Source of the DNA: an uncultured Oscillibacter sp.
GTDB taxonomy: Bacteria; Bacillota; Clostridia; Oscillospirales; Oscillospiraceae
NCBI GenBank assembly: GCA_910587875.1
Contig: CAJUOD010000086.1
Span: 1 to 12,003, forward strand
Direction: 5' to 3'
DNA: 12,003 bases
Shown here: positions 1-6,473 of the stretch, in pieces
How positions within the stretch are numbered: position 1 is the first letter of the stretch
Layout: every line of letters starts with the position of its first letter
The notes under the pieces: generated by a model
Told to the model about the DNA's origin: nothing
Database searches by the model: none
Seen by the model: only the letters and a program-made list of their open reading frames with translations
Made by a program: the position numbers and the translations under genes

Positions 1-15
1 GTGCTCTTCCGATCT
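1..15 (+). other. Illumina adapter remnant at left contig end
   Basis: Bases 1-15 read gtgctcttccgatct, identical to the 3' end of the Illumina TruSeq adapter. Read on the minus strand, the lon frame gives native Lon sequence ending VMEGTGK at 16-18. It then runs into the adapter as RSEEH, where Lon proteins normally continue with a residue pattern like LELTGNLGDVM. The bases are therefore of technical origin and should be trimmed. Confidence 0.95.
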
Positions 16-1890
16 CTTGCCGGTGCCCTCCATGACATTGACCTCGACCTCCAGAATCTCGCCGCCGGTCTCCGTCCAAGCCAGGCCGTTGACCACGCCG
101 ATCTCCTCCCGCACCGTGTGCAGGGCGGGGGGGTAGGGCTGGCAGTCCAGGAATTTCGGCAGATCCTCCTCGGCCACTGTGACCCGCTTGGCCTCGCCGG
201 AGACGATTCTCATGTCCGTCTTCCGGCACAGGGCCGCGATGCGGCGCTCCAGCAGGCGGACGCCGGACTCCCGGGTGTAGTCCCGGATGATGGCCCGGAA
301 CACCTCATCCCCCACTCGGAGGGAGGATTTTTTCAGGCCATGCTCCGCCAGCTGCTTGGGCAGCAGGTGGCGGCGGGCGATTTCCACCTTCTCCTCATCG
401 GTGTAGCTGGAGAGGCGGATGACCTCCATCCGGTCCAGCAGGGGCTGGGGAATGGTGTCCGTGGTGTTGGCCGTGGTGATGAACATCACCTGGCTCAAGT
501 CCACGGGAATCTCCATATAGTGGTCCCGGAAAGCGTGGTTCTGCTCGCTGTCCAGCACCTCCAGCAGGGCGGAGGCCGGGTCTCCCCGGTAGTCGTTGCC
601 CAGCTTGTCGATCTCATCCAGCAGCAGCAGCGGATTCATGGACCCGCCCCGGATGATGGCGTCGATGACCCGGCCGGGCATGGAGCCGATGTAGGTCCGG
701 CGGTGGCCCCGGATGTCCGCCTCGTCCCGGACGCCGCCCAGGGAGAGCCGGGCCAGCTTCCGGTTCAGCGCCTTGGCGACACTGATGGCGATGGAGGTCT
801 TGCCCACGCCCGGCGGGCCCACCAGGCAGAGGATCTGGCCTTTGCCCTTGGGATTCATCTGCCGGACGGCAATGGTCTCCAGGATGCGCTCCTTCACCTT
901 CTCCAGGCCGAAGTGGTCCTTTTCCAGCACCTTCCGGGCGGCCTCCACGCTGACCCGCTCCCGGGTCGACTTGTTCCAGGGCATCTCCAGGCATACGTCC
1001 AGGTAATTCCGGATCACCGACGCCTCGGCGCTGCCGTAGGGCTGGCGGGACAGCTTCCCCGCCTCCTTCAGCAGGTGCTTTTCCGCCTCCTCCTCCAGGT
1101 GCAGCTCCACAATCTTGCGGCAGTAATCCTCCACCTCGTCCTCGTCGTCGTCCTCCCCCAGCTCATTCTGGAGGACCCGGATCTGGGTGCGGAGAATCTG
1201 GTCCCGCTGGGTGCGGATCAGCTGGTCCCGGATCTTGCCCTCCATCTCGTGCTCGAAGCCCAGGATGCTGCACTCCCGGGCCAGGAGGCCGTTCAGCTTC
1301 CGCAGGCGGACAAAGGGGGCCAGCTCCTCCAGAATCTCCTGCTTGTCCGTATGCCGCAGGGGGATGTTCTGGGTGATGAAGTCCGCCAGATGGCCCACGT
1401 CCCGGCTGTCCATCACGGCGGTGACAATCTCCTCCGCCACCGCGCCGGAGAGCTGGGCGTACTCACTGAACAGGCTCCAGGCCTGACGGAGCAGGGCCTC
1501 CGCCCGGGGGCTCCGGGCCTCGGAGGGGGTCTCCTCCGGCAGCTCCTCGATGTTGGCCTGGAGGTACGGAGAGGACTGCCACAGCCGCCGCAGCCGGGCC
1601 CGCCGGCGGCCCTCCACCATGACCCGGGCGGATCCGGAGGACAGGCGGAGAATCTGCCGGATGTGGGACACGGTGCCGATCTGGTACAGGTCCTTCTCCT
1701 CCGGCCGCTCCACGCCGATCTCCCGCTGGGTGACCAGGAAGACCTCCTGGTCGCCCTCCATGGCCCGCTCCAGGGCCGCGATGGAGATGGGGCGCTCCAC
1801 GTCAAAGGTCAGATTCATGTGGGGGAAGACCGTCAGGCCCCGGAGGGCCAGAACGGGCATATTCATCGTAGCCGGTTCCATAGGCGTCAT
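16..1890 (-). CDS. lon: ATP-dependent protease Lon, 3' end missing
   Basis: Lon is a cytoplasmic AAA+ serine protease that unfolds and degrades damaged and regulatory proteins. The 625 codons seen cover the N-terminal substrate-binding domain (from about residue 10, MNMPVLALRGLTVFP), the central coiled region, and the AAA+ module with Walker A GPPGVGKT at 358-365 and Walker B LLLLDEID at 421-428. They also include the start of the protease domain (VEVNVMEGTGK). These positions match E. coli Lon closely. The catalytic Ser-Lys pair (Ser679 and Lys722 in E. coli) would lie beyond the break, so it is absent only because the contig ends in adapter. The ATG at 1890 is chosen because AAAGGAG (1907-1901) lies 10 bases upstream. 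Another Met sits three codons in. It is the last gene seen of tig-clpP-clpX-lon; in related bacteria the GTPase gene ysxC often follows. Confidence 0.97.
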
Positions 1891-2022
1891 AGGATTCACG
1901 CTCCTTTCCAGGGGCTGGAAAATAATGGTAGGGAATGGAATTGGGCCTTACAGCCCGAGAGGAAGGGACGTCACTCCCTTCCTCTCTCTCGACCCGGCGA
2001 AGGGCCGGATACGCTCTTGTGT
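1891..2022 (-). promoter_or_regulatory. Structured clpX-lon intergenic leader
   Basis: This 132-base gap holds three successive inverted repeats. The strongest is a perfect 12-bp stem, GAGAGGAAGGGA (1957-1968) against TCCCTTCCTCTC (1975-1986), with a 6-base loop. Just downstream for the minus strand is a short GGGC/GCCC hairpin (about 1943-1956). Just upstream, near the clpX stop, is a CCGGC/GCCGG hairpin (about 1993-2009). No U-run follows the main stem on the minus strand, so it does not look like a standard terminator. It could stabilise or process the clpX mRNA end, or act as a leader of lon. No clear sigma-A promoter was found here. Confidence 0.5.
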
Positions 2023-3327
2023 TCAGGACGCGGACTTGGGGGGGCGGGACTTCCCGCTCTTGCCTGGGTTCAGCTTCACGGAGTAGCTCACCTTCTCCGG
2101 GTCCTTCGTCAGGATGGGCTGGCCCGTGCCGTCCACGCAGTCTTTTGTGATGACGGCCTTGACAATGGTGGGGTCCGAGGGGATGTCGTACATAATCTGG
2201 GTCAGCATCCCCTCCATGACGGCCCGGAGGCCCCGGGCGCCGATGTTCCGCTCAATGGCCTTGTCGGCGATGGCGTCCAGCGCCTCAGGCTCGAACTCCA
2301 GCTCCACGTCGTCATATTCCAGCAGCTTCTTGTACTGCTTCACCAGGGCGTTCTTGGGCTCCTGAAGGATGCGGACCAGGTCCTCCCGCCGGAGGCCGTT
2401 CAGCGGCGCGATGACCGGCAGACGGCCCACCAGCTCGGGGATAATGCCGTATTTCAGGATGTCGTGGGGCTGGACCTGGTGGAGAATCTTGCTCAGGTCC
2501 TTGTCCTTTTTGCCCTGGACGTTGGCCCCGAAGCCGATGCTCTTCTGGTCCAGGCGCCGCTCGATGATTTTCTCCAGCCCGTCGAAGGCGCCGCCGCAGA
2601 TGAACAGGATATTCTTCGTGTTCATCTGGATGAACTCCTGGTGCGGGTGCTTCCGCCCGCCCTGGGGCGGGACGTTGGCCACGGTGCCCTCCACGATTTT
2701 CAGCAGCGCCTGCTGCACGCCCTCACCGGAGACGTCCCGGGTGATGGAGGTGTTTTCGCTCTTCCGGGCGATTTTGTCGATCTCGTCCACATAGATGATC
2801 CCGTGCTCCGCCCGCTCCACGTCGAAGTCCGCGGCCTGGAGCAGCCGGAGGAGGATGTTTTCCACGTCGTCGCCCACGTAGCCCGCCTCGGTAAGGGTAG
2901 TGGCGTCGGCAATGGCGAAGGGCACCTTCAGGATCTTCGCCAGGGTCTGGGCGAAGAGGGTCTTGCCGGAGCCCGTGGGGCCCAGCATCAGGATGTTGCT
3001 CTTCTGGAGCTCCACGTCCTCGTCCCCGCCGAAGAAGATGCGCTTATAGTGGTTGTACACCGCCACGGACAGGGCGACCTTCGCCTCCTCCTGGCCGATG
3101 ACATACTGGTCCAGCACGTCCCGGATCTCCCGGGGCGTGGGCAGCTGGTCCGGCAGGTCCTCCAGCGCGGGAGAGTCGGGCTCAAAGCCGTCGTTCAGGA
3201 TGCTCATGCACAGGTGGACGCACTCGTCGCAGATGCGCACGCCGGGGCCCTGTATCATGCGGTGGATCTGCTGCTCGTGTTTGCCGCAGAAGGAACACCG
3301 CAAAGTTTTCTTGCCGTCGTCGTTCAT
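2023..3327 (-). CDS. clpX: ClpX, ATP-binding unfoldase subunit of ClpXP
   Basis: ClpX is a hexameric AAA+ unfoldase that feeds tagged proteins into ClpP in the cytoplasm. The 434-residue protein is full length for the family. It shows the N-terminal zinc-binding domain with Cys11, Cys14, Cys33 and Cys36, then Walker A GPTGSGKT (116-123), the pore loop GYVGDD (149-154), Walker B IIYVDEID (177-184), the RKH loop (225-227), the ClpP-docking IGF loop (264-266), an arginine finger in ELVGRLP (Arg302) and sensor 2 GARGLR (363-368, Arg365). All key residues are present. The start ATG at 3327 has GAGAGG 8 bases upstream. It lies 36 bases after clpP with no terminator between, so the two are almost certainly co-transcribed. 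The C-terminal KSGKSRPPKSAS is a short basic tail. Confidence 0.98.
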   Translation of the reverse strand: MNDDGKKTLRCSFCGKHEQQIHRMIQGPGVRICDECVHLCMSILNDGFEPDSPALEDLPDQLPTPREIRDVLDQYVIGQEEAKVALSVAVYNHYKRIFFGGDEDVELQKSNILMLGPTGSGKTLFAQTLAKILKVPFAIADATTLTEAGYVGDDVENILLRLLQAADFDVERAEHGIIYVDEIDKIARKSENTSITRDVSGEGVQQALLKIVEGTVANVPPQGGRKHPHQEFIQMNTKNILFICGGAFDGLEKIIERRLDQKSIGFGANVQGKKDKDLSKILHQVQPHDILKYGIIPELVGRLPVIAPLNGLRREDLVRILQEPKNALVKQYKKLLEYDDVELEFEPEALDAIADKAIERNIGARGLRAVMEGMLTQIMYDIPSDPTIVKAVITKDCVDGTGQPILTKDPEKVSYSVKLNPGKSGKSRPPKSAS

Positions 3328-3363
3328 GGTTTCTACCTCTCTATCGGGGATGGGGCTTCGCGT

Positions 3364-3966
3364 TTAGGCCTCGTCCTTTTTCTCTTCCTTGTTCACCAGG
3401 ATCTTGTCAATCAGTCCAAACTCCTTGGCCTCCTCGGCGCTCATGAAGTTGTCCCGCTCACAGGCGGCGGTGACCTCCTCGATGGACCGGCCTGAATTTT
3501 CCGCCATAATGCGGTTCATCCGCTTTTTGATAATCTCCAGCCGCTTCAGGTGGATGGCCATGTCGGTGATCTGGCCCTGGGTGCCGGCGGAGGGCTGGTG
3601 AATCATGATCTCCGCGTTGGGCAGGGCGATGCGCTTGCCCTTGGCGCCGGCGGACAGAAGGAAGGCCCCCATGCTGGCCGCCATGCCCACGCAGATGGTG
3701 GACACGTCGCATTTGACATACTGCATGGTGTCGTAAATCGCCATACCGTCCGTGACGGAGCCTCCGGGGCTGTTGATATACAGCTGGATGTCCTTGTCGG
3801 GGTCCTGAGCCTCCAGATAGAGGAGCTGGGCCACGATGAGGCTGGCCGTGGTGGCGTTGACCTCCTCGCCCAGGAAGACGATCCGGTCGTTCAGCAGCCG
3901 GGAGAAGATGTCATAGGACCGCTCGCCCCGGTTGGTCTGTTCGACTACGTAGGGAACTAGACTCAA
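3364..3966 (-). CDS. clpP: ClpP, proteolytic subunit, TTG start
   Basis: ClpP is a serine peptidase forming a tetradecameric barrel that works with ClpX. I place the start at TTG (3966-3964): GGAGG (3979-3975) lies 8 bases upstream and the product begins MSLVPYVVEQTNRGERSYDI, the usual ClpP N-terminus. This gives 200 residues with the triad exactly where the family has it: Ser98 in GMAASM, His123 in IHQP and Asp172 in ERDNF. The frame can be opened further upstream to 4020, but that adds 18 residues (MERAPPPAGPHKRLEVIK) unlike ClpP and crosses the ribosome binding site. The gene sits between tig (151 bases upstream) and clpX (36 bases downstream). The upstream gap contains a palindrome and an SD-complementary segment, listed separately, that could control it. 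Confidence 0.97.
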   Translation of the reverse strand: MSLVPYVVEQTNRGERSYDIFSRLLNDRIVFLGEEVNATTASLIVAQLLYLEAQDPDKDIQLYINSPGGSVTDGMAIYDTMQYVKCDVSTICVGMAASMGAFLLSAGAKGKRIALPNAEIMIHQPSAGTQGQITDMAIHLKRLEIIKKRMNRIMAENSGRSIEEVTAACERDNFMSAEEAKEFGLIDKILVNKEEKKDEA

Positions 3967-3974
3967 TTTGATAA

Positions 3975-4005
3975 CCTCCAGTCTTTTGTGCGGGCCCGCC
4001 GGAGG
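3975..4005 (-). promoter_or_regulatory. clpP ribosome binding site and complementary segment
   Basis: In the minus-strand transcript the Shine-Dalgarno segment CUGGAGG (3981-3975) can pair over seven positions, one of them G-U, with CCUCCGG (4005-3999) just upstream, leaving a 17-base loop. That loop includes the self-complementary GCGGGCCCGC (3990-3999), which could compete. Such pairing would hide the ribosome binding site of the TTG start. It is a possibility read from the bases alone; GC-rich leaders make such matches by chance. Confidence 0.35.
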
Positions 4006-4046
4006 CGGAGCGCGCTCCAAGGCCCGGCGGTTATGCCCATATAACC

Positions 4047-4081
4047 ATTTTCACATGATACCACAGGCATCATGTGAAAAT
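4047..4081. promoter_or_regulatory. 13-bp perfect palindrome upstream of clpP
   Basis: ATTTTCACATGAT (4047-4059) and ATCATGTGAAAAT (4069-4081) are perfect inverted copies separated by 9 bases. It lies between the tig stop and clpP. On the minus strand the spacer and far arm contain TGGTATCAT (4063-4055), which fits an extended -10 promoter element, so the palindrome could be an operator over a clpP promoter. No good -35 hexamer lies at the right distance. A terminator role for tig is less likely because the stem is AT-rich and no U-run follows on the minus strand. The arm-spacer-arm layout resembles the HrcA operator CIRCE, but the bases do not match CIRCE or CtsR sites. Confidence 0.5.
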
Positions 4082-4117
4082 GTGTCGAATCTGTGAATCC
4101 GCAAGTAAAGATTCGGC

Positions 4118-5578
4118 TTATTCGGCGTCCTTCGGCTCCTCGGGCTCTTCCGTCTTCTTCTTCCGGGGCTTCCGGGCGGGCTTTTTCTCCTCGGCGGCAG
4201 ACTCCGCGCCCTCGGCCGCGGGCTCCTCGGTCTTCTTCTTACGAGGCTTCCGGGCGGGCTTCTTCTCCTCGGCGGCGGGCTCCTCGGCGGGCTTCTCCTC
4301 AGGCTTCACGGCGGTGGCGCTCTCCGCCACCACGTCGATGGCCCGGCGGCTGCAGACCTGATCCTTCACCTGGTCGGCCTGGATGTACTTCTTCACCATT
4401 TCCACATCCATGCCGAACTGCTCCGCCAGCTTCTTGTATTCCTCTTCCACATCCTCGTCGCTGGCCTCGATGCCCTCCGCCTTGATGACGGCCATGACGG
4501 CCAGGTCCATCTTCACCTGGCGCAGAGCGGGCTCCTTGGCGTCCTCCAGCAGCTTGGACTCCTGGATGCCGGTCATCTGGAGATACTGGTCGTAGGGGAT
4601 GCCCTGCTGGGCGATCTGAGTGCGGAAATTCTCCACGAACTGGCGGGCCTGGCCCTCCACCATGGCGTCGGGAATTTCGGCGGTGATGCCCTCCGCCACC
4701 TGCTCCATCAGCGCGTCCTCAAAGCCGCGCTGGGCGTCCTTCTCCCGCTCCTCTTTGATCTGCTTCTCCAGGTCCGCCTTCAGCTCGTCCAGGGTGTCGA
4801 ACTCGCTGACGTCCTTAGCAAACTCGTCGTCCAGGGCGGGGACTTCCTTCTCCTTGACCTCGTGGCACTTGACCTTGAAGACCACGGCCTTTCCGGCCAG
4901 GTCCGCATGGTAGTCCTCGGGGAAGGTGATGTCGATGTCTTTTTCGTCGCCGGCCTTCATGCCCGCGACCTGCTCCTCAAAGCCGGGAACGAAGCTGTGG
5001 GAGCCCAGCTCCAGGCTGTGGTTGGTCCCCTTGCCTCCGTCGAAGGGCGTTCCGTCCAGGAAGCCCTCGAAGTCGATGACGGCGGTGTCGCCCTCCTTGG
5101 CCTCCCGCTCCACGGACACCAGGCGGGTGTTCCGGTCGGTGAGGGTCTGGAGGCGGCGGTCCACGTCCTCGGCGGTGACCTGGACCTCCTCCTTGGGGGC
5201 GGTCAGGCCCTTATACTGGCCCAGGGTGACCTCGGGATACACGGGCGCGACAGCCTTGAAGGTAAAGCCCTGCCGGGTGCACTCGCCCACCAGCTCCACG
5301 GTCGGATAGCCCACCACCTGGAGCTCTTTTTCCTTCACGGCGGCCTCGTAGGCGTCGGGGAAGGCAATGTTGATGGCCTCGTCGAAGAACACCTCCGCGC
5401 CGTACATGCCCTCGATGATTTTCCGGGGGGCCTTGCCGGGGCGGAACCCGGGGACGTTGATCTTGCCCCGCGTCTTCCGGTAGGCCTTTTCCATGGCGGC
5501 CTCGAACTCGGCGGCCTCTACCTCGATGGTCAGCGCGACCTGGCTTTTCTCGATCTTCTCGCAGCTTTTCACACTCAT
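4118..5578 (-). CDS. tig: Trigger factor, ribosome-bound chaperone, with duplicated basic tail
   Basis: Trigger factor binds ribosomal protein L23 at the exit tunnel and shelters nascent chains. The 486-residue product has the N-terminal ribosome-binding domain with the signature GFRPGKAPRK (44-53) and an FKBP-type prolyl isomerase domain (about 158-240, with IDFEGFLDGTPFDGG and LVPGFE-like SFVPGFEEQ). A long helical C-terminal chaperone region runs to about residue 415. After that comes an extra low-complexity tail rich in Glu, Lys, Pro and Ala. It contains two copies of AAEEKKPARKPRKKKTEEP (435-453 and 461-479). Most trigger factors are about 430 residues long, so the tail is extra. I choose ATG at 5578 because GGAGG lies 9 bases upstream and MSVKSCEKIEKSQ fits the family; a start 11 codons further up lacks this site. 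It is the first gene of the tig-clpP-clpX-lon block. Confidence 0.97.
   Translation of the reverse strand: MSVKSCEKIEKSQVALTIEVEAAEFEAAMEKAYRKTRGKINVPGFRPGKAPRKIIEGMYGAEVFFDEAINIAFPDAYEAAVKEKELQVVGYPTVELVGECTRQGFTFKAVAPVYPEVTLGQYKGLTAPKEEVQVTAEDVDRRLQTLTDRNTRLVSVEREAKEGDTAVIDFEGFLDGTPFDGGKGTNHSLELGSHSFVPGFEEQVAGMKAGDEKDIDITFPEDYHADLAGKAVVFKVKCHEVKEKEVPALDDEFAKDVSEFDTLDELKADLEKQIKEEREKDAQRGFEDALMEQVAEGITAEIPDAMVEGQARQFVENFRTQIAQQGIPYDQYLQMTGIQESKLLEDAKEPALRQVKMDLAVMAVIKAEGIEASDEDVEEEYKKLAEQFGMDVEMVKKYIQADQVKDQVCSRRAIDVVAESATAVKPEEKPAEEPAAEEKKPARKPRKKKTEEPAAEGAESAAEEKKPARKPRKKKTEEPEEPKDAE
4143..4200. repeat. Direct repeat copy A inside tig
   Basis: This 58-base segment matches 4221-4278 with six mismatches by eye, offset by 78 bases (26 codons). 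It encodes the second, C-terminal copy of the basic AAEEKKPARKPRKKKTEEP block of trigger factor. The offset keeps the frame, so it reads as an in-frame internal duplication. Confidence 0.9.
4221..4278. repeat. Direct repeat copy B inside tig
   Basis: This is the partner of the copy at 4143-4200. It encodes the first copy of the basic block of the trigger factor tail. The two copies share the core ggcttccgggcgggct exactly and differ mostly at third codon positions, which suggests either selection on the peptide or a fairly recent duplication. Confidence 0.9.
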
Positions 5579-5677
5579 GTCTGTTTTCCTCCGTTCATTC
5601 CCGGCGCTCAAAAAGCACTCCGCCGGGCAAGTTAGTATTCTATCAGAAAAATATTGAAAATTCCAGTCTTTTTTCCA
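5579..5677 (-). promoter_or_regulatory. tig leader: weak promoter and hairpin
   Basis: This 99-base gap is AT-rich on the phosphoesterase side. It holds a possible minus-strand -10 TAGAAT (5642-5637) with only a poor -35 (TGGAAT, 5665-5660) at 17 bases. Nearer to tig a 7-bp stem, CCCGGCG (5600-5606) against CGCCGGG (5621-5627), has a 14-base loop and ends roughly 10 bases before the GGAGG of tig. I see no convincing terminator after the phosphoesterase gene, so some read-through into tig is possible. Confidence 0.4.
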
Positions 5678-6358
5678 TCAATCACAAATTTTTTTCGGAA
5701 CAAAGCCCAGATAGTCGGCGGAGATCAGGGAAAACTCCGTTTCCCCCCTCCTTCCCTCCAGCCGCCGCCGGATGGCGTGGCCGTGAAGATGGCCGTAGCA
5801 GCACAGGGAAACGCGGTATTTCTCCAGGGTTTCCAGGATTTCCGGGCACTCGTAGCCCTGGTAAACCGGCGGGTAGTGGAGGAAGCACAAAATGGGCTTC
5901 TCCCCCGCCGCCTTTAAGGAGGTCTCCAGCCGCCCCACCTCCCGGTTCAGCACCTTCACGTTATGGGCGTCCTCCTCCAGGAACCAGCCCCGGGTGCCGC
6001 AGACGGCCCAGTCCCTGTAGAACACACAGCTGTTGTGGAGGATGTCCAGGGTGTGAATTCCCTTCTCGTCGAAGAAGCGGTGGAGCTTGGCGGCGGTGGT
6101 CCACCAGTAGTCGTGGTTTCCCTTCACCAGGTACTTTTTGCAGGGGAACTGGTCCAGGAATTTGAAGTCGGCCTCCGCCTCCTCCAGGCTCATGCCCCAG
6201 GAGGTGTCCCCCGCCAGGATGAGCACGTCCTCCGCCGTCAGGGCCGAAAGTCCCTCGGCAATGCGCTCCGTGTAATTCTCCCAGGCGGGGCCGAAGACCT
6301 CCATGGGCTTGTCGGCCGTCAGGGAGAGGTGCAGGTCCCCGATGGCGTAGAGGGCCAT
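5678..6358 (-). CDS. Calcineurin-like metallophosphoesterase
   Basis: This is a predicted cytoplasmic metal-dependent phosphohydrolase of the calcineurin-like superfamily, resembling the group filed as COG1768; its substrate is unknown. All metal-site motifs are visible in the 226-residue product: GDLH (Asp8, His10), AGD (Asp51), KGNHD (Asn81, His82, Asp83), LHYPP (His161) and GHLHGH (His190, His192). No signal peptide or membrane segment is seen. ATG at 6358 is preferred because AAAGGAGG (6373-6366) lies 7 bases upstream; a GTG two codons earlier is too close to that site. It follows thrC by 115 bases, with a strong hairpin in the gap, and precedes tig. It is the last gene of the cluster that begins with lepB. 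Confidence 0.9.
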   Translation of the reverse strand: MALYAIGDLHLSLTADKPMEVFGPAWENYTERIAEGLSALTAEDVLILAGDTSWGMSLEEAEADFKFLDQFPCKKYLVKGNHDYWWTTAAKLHRFFDEKGIHTLDILHNSCVFYRDWAVCGTRGWFLEEDAHNVKVLNREVGRLETSLKAAGEKPILCFLHYPPVYQGYECPEILETLEKYRVSLCCYGHLHGHAIRRRLEGRRGETEFSLISADYLGFVPKKICD

Positions 6359-6376
6359 ATCCACCCCTCCTTTCCT

Positions 6377-6402
6377 CCTACTTTTCTTGAAAGAAAAGTA
6401 GG
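6377..6402. repeat. Near-perfect hairpin element abutting the phosphoesterase RBS
   Basis: CCTACTTTTC (6377-6386) and GAAAAGTAGG (6393-6402) form a perfect 10-bp stem with loop TTGAAA. On the minus strand the stem ends 3 bases before the AAAGGAGG ribosome binding site of the phosphoesterase gene. It is flanked by GCAAAAGAACTTT on the plus strand. I recall closely similar hairpins with the same flank in intergenic regions of many bacterial genomes, so it may be one copy of a dispersed repeat. No second copy occurs in this window. It could also weaken transcription after thrC. Confidence 0.55.
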
Positions 6403-6473
6403 CAAAAGAACTTTAGCTCGCTCTGATTGTCCGGTATTCATCCAAGTCGAAGCGACGGCAACGGGGCCCGGTT

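Noticed and set aside
1..3495. 1164-codon plus-strand open frame
   Set aside because: It is antisense to lon, clpX and part of clpP, starts inside the adapter, and its product is low-complexity Gly/Leu/Val/His-rich. Long open antisense frames are expected opposite GC-rich genes. The minus strand encodes clear conserved proteins.
3967..4020. N-terminal extension of ClpP
   Set aside because: The added residues do not resemble ClpP and the extension runs through the Shine-Dalgarno site of the TTG start; with TTG the triad falls at 98/123/172 as in the family.
3967..4117. CIRCE or CtsR operator before clpP
   Set aside because: I looked for TTAGCACTC/GAGTGCTAA and GGTCAAA-type direct repeats in the tig and clpP leaders and found neither; only the unrelated palindrome is present.
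5643..5677. Rho-independent terminator after the phosphoesterase gene
   Set aside because: The region is T-rich on the minus strand but only a 5-bp AT stem (GAAAA/TTTTC) can be drawn, too weak to call.
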